NCBI GenBank assembly: GCA_040218415.1
Contig: JAVJRN010000049.1
Location: forward strand, 62,001-126,000
DNA: 64,000 bases
DNA from: JAVJRN01 sp040218415
Lineage (GTDB): Bacteria > Bacteroidota > Bacteroidia > Cytophagales > Cyclobacteriaceae
Reading direction: 5' to 3'
This document shows positions 60,852 through 64,000 of this stretch, piece after piece. Position numbers and translations under genes: made by a program. Position 1 is the first letter of the stretch. Each line of letters starts with the position of its first letter. Under the pieces are notes generated by a model. It saw only the letters and a program-made list of their open reading frames with translations, was not told the DNA's origin and did no database searches.

Positions 60852-63269
60852 ATGTCATCCAGACTATTTAAGTCAATATTTCTACTATTGGTAATTGCTT
60901 TTGTCTCATGTAAGGAAGAGCAATCACCAAGATTGGTTACAGATTTCAATGAAGGTTGGAAGTTTAAGCTTGGTGATGACAGCCTAGCTTCAACACCAGA
61001 TTATGAAGATGCAAAATGGAGGTTGTTGAATTTACCGCATGACTGGAGTATAGAAGGAGATTTCAGCGAGGATCATGAAACTAGACAAGCCGGAGGTGCT
61101 TTACCTGCAGGAAAGGGTTGGTATCGAAAAACATTCAATCTTGATGAAGCATCACAAGGAAAGCAGGTTTATATTGATTTTGGAGGCGTTTACCGAAATA
61201 GTGAGATATGGATCAATGGGAATTACTTAGGAAAACGACCATTCGGATACATCTCATTTAGATATGATTTAACACCGTACCTGAATTTAGACAAACCCAA
61301 TGTCATTGCCGTAAAAGTTGATAATTCGTTGCAGCCAAATTCAAGATGGTATACAGGATCTGGTATTTACCGAGGTGTGGAATTAGTTGTAACAGACAGA
61401 ATACACATTGGTCAGTGGGGAGTTTTTATAACCACTCCAGAAGTTAGCACAAGCAAGGCTAAAGTTGCGGCAGAGCTTACCATCAAAAACACCTACGATC
61501 TTTCAAAGAATATTCAAGTTGAAACTAAGATTGTAGACTCTGCCGGAAAAGTGATTGCTACGGAAAGACAAGGTTTTAATACTCCGCCTGGAGATGAAAC
61601 CATCAACCAAACTTTTGAAGTCAACAATCCTGAATTATGGTCGATCAAAACGCCGACTATGTACACTGCGGAGACCCGAATCTATGAAAAAGGGGAATTG
61701 ATTGATGAGTACAAAACACCATTTGGTATCCGATCATTTGAATTTGATGTAGAAAAAGGATTTTTCCTCAATGGAGAATATCTCAAAATTTATGGCGTCA
61801 ATCAGCACCATGACTTGGGTGCTTTAGGAGCTGCTTTTAACAAAAGAGCCGCACAGCGCCAGCTAGAAATTCTTAAAGAAATGGGCTGTAATGGGATCAG
61901 AATGTCACATAATCCTCCCGCCGAAGAACTGCTCGACCTATGTGATGAGATGGGTTTCATCGTGGTAGATGAATCTTTCGATGAGTGGAAGAAGACCAAA
62001 GCAAAGAAAGGTTATCACCTCAATTGGGACGATTGGCACGAAAGAGATCTGCGTGATATGGTGCTACGTGACCGTAACCACCCATCTATTTTCATATGGA
62101 GTATTGGTAACGAGATCAGAGAGCAGTTCGATTCTACAGGGCTCACGATCACCAGAGAACTTGCAGATATTGTGAGCGCACTTGATACTACACGAATGAT
62201 CACCAGTGGGCTTACTGAGAATGAGCCAGAGAAGAATTTCATTTCACAATCAGGCGCATTGGATTTGTTGAGCTTCAATTATAAGCACGAGGCTTATGCT
62301 GATTTACCAAATCGCTTCCCAGGCTACCCAATGATTGCTTCGGAGACCTCTTCAGCTTTCGCGACACGCGGGCATTACGACATGCCATCTGATAGCATTC
62401 AGCGCTGGCCAGCGAAGTACAAAGAGCCCATTCCAAATGCCAATCCTGACTTCACGGTATCGGCGTATGACATGATCTCCGCATATTGGGGATCTACACA
62501 TGAGGAGACATGGAGTGTAGTGAAACAGCTCGATCATATGGCTGGCATCTATGTCTGGTCAGGCTTTGATTACCTCGGAGAACCAGATCCTTATCCATAT
62601 CCTGCACGGAGCTCCTATTTGGGAATCATTGACTTAGCTGGCTTTCCGAAAGACAGCTATTACCTATACCAAAGTGAATGGTCGGATAAAGATATGCTGC
62701 ATGTTTTTCCCCATTGGAACTGGACTGAAGGCCAAGAAATAGACATCTGGGCCTACTTTAACAATGCTGATGAGGTAGAGCTTTATCTCAATGAAGTATC
62801 GCTTGGCGCAAAATCTAAAGATGTGGAGGATCTACACCTTCAGTGGAGAGTTCCGTTTACACAGGGTACTATCAAAGCTGTTTCCAGAAAGGATGGAAAA
62901 GACATCTTGGTTCGTGAAATTAAAACGGCCGGGGAACCAGCTAAAATTGAACTAACGGCAGATCGTGAAATTCTTAAAAATGACAGCTATGACTTGTCAT
63001 TCATTACGGTGGACATCACTGATGCTCAAGGAACATTAGCGCCTCATGCTGAAAATCTAATCACTTTCGAAATTTCAGGGCCAGGTAGGATAGTAGGAAC
63101 TGACAATGGTTATCAGGCCAGTTGGGAATCCTTCAAATTGCCACAGCGAAAAGCTTGGAAAGGTAAAGCTCTTGTGATCGTCCAGACCACCAAGGAGCAA
63201 GGTGAAATAATGCTTACCGCAAAGTCTGAGAATCTCTCTTCAGCTTCTGTAAAGCTCATCACTCAATAG
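60852..63269 (+). CDS. GH2 beta-galactosidase-type lipoprotein
   Basis: This 805-residue lipoprotein (lipobox near residue 20, FVSC) shows the common GH2 order: jelly roll (NLPHDWSIEGDF near 56-67, the GKGWYRKTF turn), Ig-like domain, TIM barrel, then DUF4982-like and C-terminal Ig-like domains. The acid/base is Glu421 (SIGNEIRE) and the nucleophile Glu498 (ASETSSAFATRG), 77 residues apart as usual. The YGVNQHHDLGALG stretch near 315 is typical of beta-galactosidases. In RG-II this could remove a terminal beta-galactose or beta-glucuronate. It ends the hydrolase run, and a 238-base gap follows. Confidence 0.9.
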   Translation: MSSRLFKSIFLLLVIAFVSCKEEQSPRLVTDFNEGWKFKLGDDSLASTPDYEDAKWRLLNLPHDWSIEGDFSEDHETRQAGGALPAGKGWYRKTFNLDEASQGKQVYIDFGGVYRNSEIWINGNYLGKRPFGYISFRYDLTPYLNLDKPNVIAVKVDNSLQPNSRWYTGSGIYRGVELVVTDRIHIGQWGVFITTPEVSTSKAKVAAELTIKNTYDLSKNIQVETKIVDSAGKVIATERQGFNTPPGDETINQTFEVNNPELWSIKTPTMYTAETRIYEKGELIDEYKTPFGIRSFEFDVEKGFFLNGEYLKIYGVNQHHDLGALGAAFNKRAAQRQLEILKEMGCNGIRMSHNPPAEELLDLCDEMGFIVVDESFDEWKKTKAKKGYHLNWDDWHERDLRDMVLRDRNHPSIFIWSIGNEIREQFDSTGLTITRELADIVSALDTTRMITSGLTENEPEKNFISQSGALDLLSFNYKHEAYADLPNRFPGYPMIASETSSAFATRGHYDMPSDSIQRWPAKYKEPIPNANPDFTVSAYDMISAYWGSTHEETWSVVKQLDHMAGIYVWSGFDYLGEPDPYPYPARSSYLGIIDLAGFPKDSYYLYQSEWSDKDMLHVFPHWNWTEGQEIDIWAYFNNADEVELYLNEVSLGAKSKDVEDLHLQWRVPFTQGTIKAVSRKDGKDILVREIKTAGEPAKIELTADREILKNDSYDLSFITVDITDAQGTLAPHAENLITFEISGPGRIVGTDNGYQASWESFKLPQRKAWKGKALVIVQTTKEQGEIMLTAKSENLSSASVKLITQ

Positions 63270-63507
63270 CTTGATTTTCTAAATATAAAAGCTGTTGATC
63301 CGAACTGAGCATTTCAGCTCTTCCCGAATATCATACTTTGAGCGTCTAATCAAGCTCAGATAAACGCCGCAGTATTATGGATTTCAGACTGTTTAGGAAT
63401 ATTCAACTAAAAAAGGCTTTGAAACTAAATACGCCTCCTTGGAGCATCACAGTACAGGGAACTATTGTCCTGAGCTCCCCATACTTTTAACCCATAATGT
63501 CAATCTT
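63270..63507 (+). promoter_or_regulatory. 238-base intergenic region before a new secreted-protein gene
   Basis: The gap is long for this window and is therefore a likely promoter region for the gene that follows. I see no open frame, no strong intrinsic terminator and no clean Bacteroidota promoter match. A small GAGC/GCTC hairpin near 63307-63320 is too short to call. Confidence 0.35.
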
Positions 63508-64000
63508 ATGAGTAAAAGCGTATTTCCTAAGTCATTTGTCTTTTTTCGCCCTTTACTTTTTCTTGTTTTGGCTGGACTCATGAATGGCTTGTTTGCTCAA
63601 GTAGTGCAAGTGGACTTGAACTTTTCTGGTCGCAATGAAAGTGAAGTGCATTCTCCGGATTACTCCTCATGGGTGATCAGTGGTGGTACAGAAACATCCT
63701 TCACAAAGTCTGGTGTCGAGTTTAAATTCTCCTCCAATGGCTTTTCCTCAGGCTGGTACAAGGCCGGTATTCAGTCTCCAAATTTCGCTAGACTTGTAAG
63801 CGATGGATTGACTTCAGGAGATATTACGCTTACCATTTCAGGTCTTCCAGCAGGAAAGCATACGTTACTATCTTTTCATAATTCCTTTAGTAACCCAGAG
63901 ACAAACACTTTTTCAAATATTGAGATTTACAATGGAGATCAACTGCTGATTGATGACTTTCAACAAAGCAATCGTGTACTTAAAGACTCAGACGCAGCTA
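63508..64000 (+). CDS. N-terminal part of a secreted protein (3' end outside window)
   Basis: A frame opens with ATG at 63508 and stays open to the window edge, giving 164 residues. It starts with basic residues, a long hydrophobic core and an FAQVVQVDL junction, a clear signal peptide cleaved near residue 31. The visible mature part is a beta-sandwich of the malectin/jelly-roll kind (VDLNFSGRNESEVHSPDYSSW, SGLPAGKHTLLSFHNSF). Such domains often sit in front of large secreted lyases or binding proteins in pectin loci. The catalytic part, if any, lies beyond the window. Confidence 0.75.
   Translation, partial: MSKSVFPKSFVFFRPLLFLVLAGLMNGLFAQVVQVDLNFSGRNESEVHSPDYSSWVISGGTETSFTKSGVEFKFSSNGFSSGWYKAGIQSPNFARLVSDGLTSGDITLTISGLPAGKHTLLSFHNSFSNPETNTFSNIEIYNGDQLLIDDFQQSNRVLKDSDAA

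Overview
The window reads as Bacteroidota chromosome. It has a SusC/SusD pair, many outer-membrane lipoproteins, C-terminal type IX secretion (T9SS) sorting domains, moderate-to-low GC and short A/T-rich spacers. T9SS sorting domains point to the Cytophagales/Flavobacteriia side of the phylum rather than gut Bacteroides. Every gene I can support lies on the + strand, usually overlapping by 1-4 bases or separated by a few tens of bases. The whole window is one large polysaccharide utilisation locus for pectin, with enzymes for homogalacturonan (HG) and an unusually complete set matching rhamnogalacturonan-II (RG-II).

Layout. 1-9954: the 3' end of an unrecognised protein, an NCS1-type permease, a 59-residue membrane peptide, a GH78 rhamnosidase without signal peptide, a GH28 polygalacturonase and a GH95 enzyme with an inserted jelly-roll domain. 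9955-10377: the longest non-coding stretch. 10378-23100: SusC, SusD, a cysteine-rich calcium-repeat surface protein and a 2059-residue beta-helix/Ig repeat protein, closed by a strong terminator. 23116-31360: surface HG attack by two PL1-type pectate lyases, a CE8 pectin methylesterase and a two-module beta-helix protein. 31393-37223: a cytoplasmic acid-sugar operon (Fe-dependent alcohol dehydrogenase, DapA-family aldolase, PdxA-like dehydrogenase, DUF1537 kinase) plus a sodium:solute symporter. 37220-43911: GH140 apiosidase, GH43-type propeller, GH143-like propeller, a Xre/RES toxin-antitoxin pair and a GH142-like arabinofuranosidase. 43916-63269: two more GH78, two GH2, a sialidase-fold lipoprotein, an STN-fused esterase, GH105, a Tat-exported TIM barrel, GH141, DUF3826 and a GH43/GH130-like propeller. 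A further exported protein runs off the end.

How it may work together. Surface lyases and esterase open HG, SusCD imports fragments, and periplasmic lipoprotein hydrolases dismantle the RG-II side chains (GH140 apiose, GH141 fucose, GH95 L-galactose/fucose, GH78 rhamnose, GH2 galactose/glucuronate, GH142/GH143 the arabinose-Dha side chain). The most interesting hypothesis is that the 31393-37223 operon catabolises Dha (3-deoxy-D-lyxo-heptulosaric acid), the rare RG-II acid. An aldolase would split it to pyruvate plus a four-carbon aldehyde acid, the alcohol dehydrogenase would reduce that to D-threonate, and the DUF1537 kinase and PdxA-like enzyme would convert it to dihydroxyacetone phosphate. 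No regulator gene is present in the window. All family calls are from reading the sequence; no database search was run.
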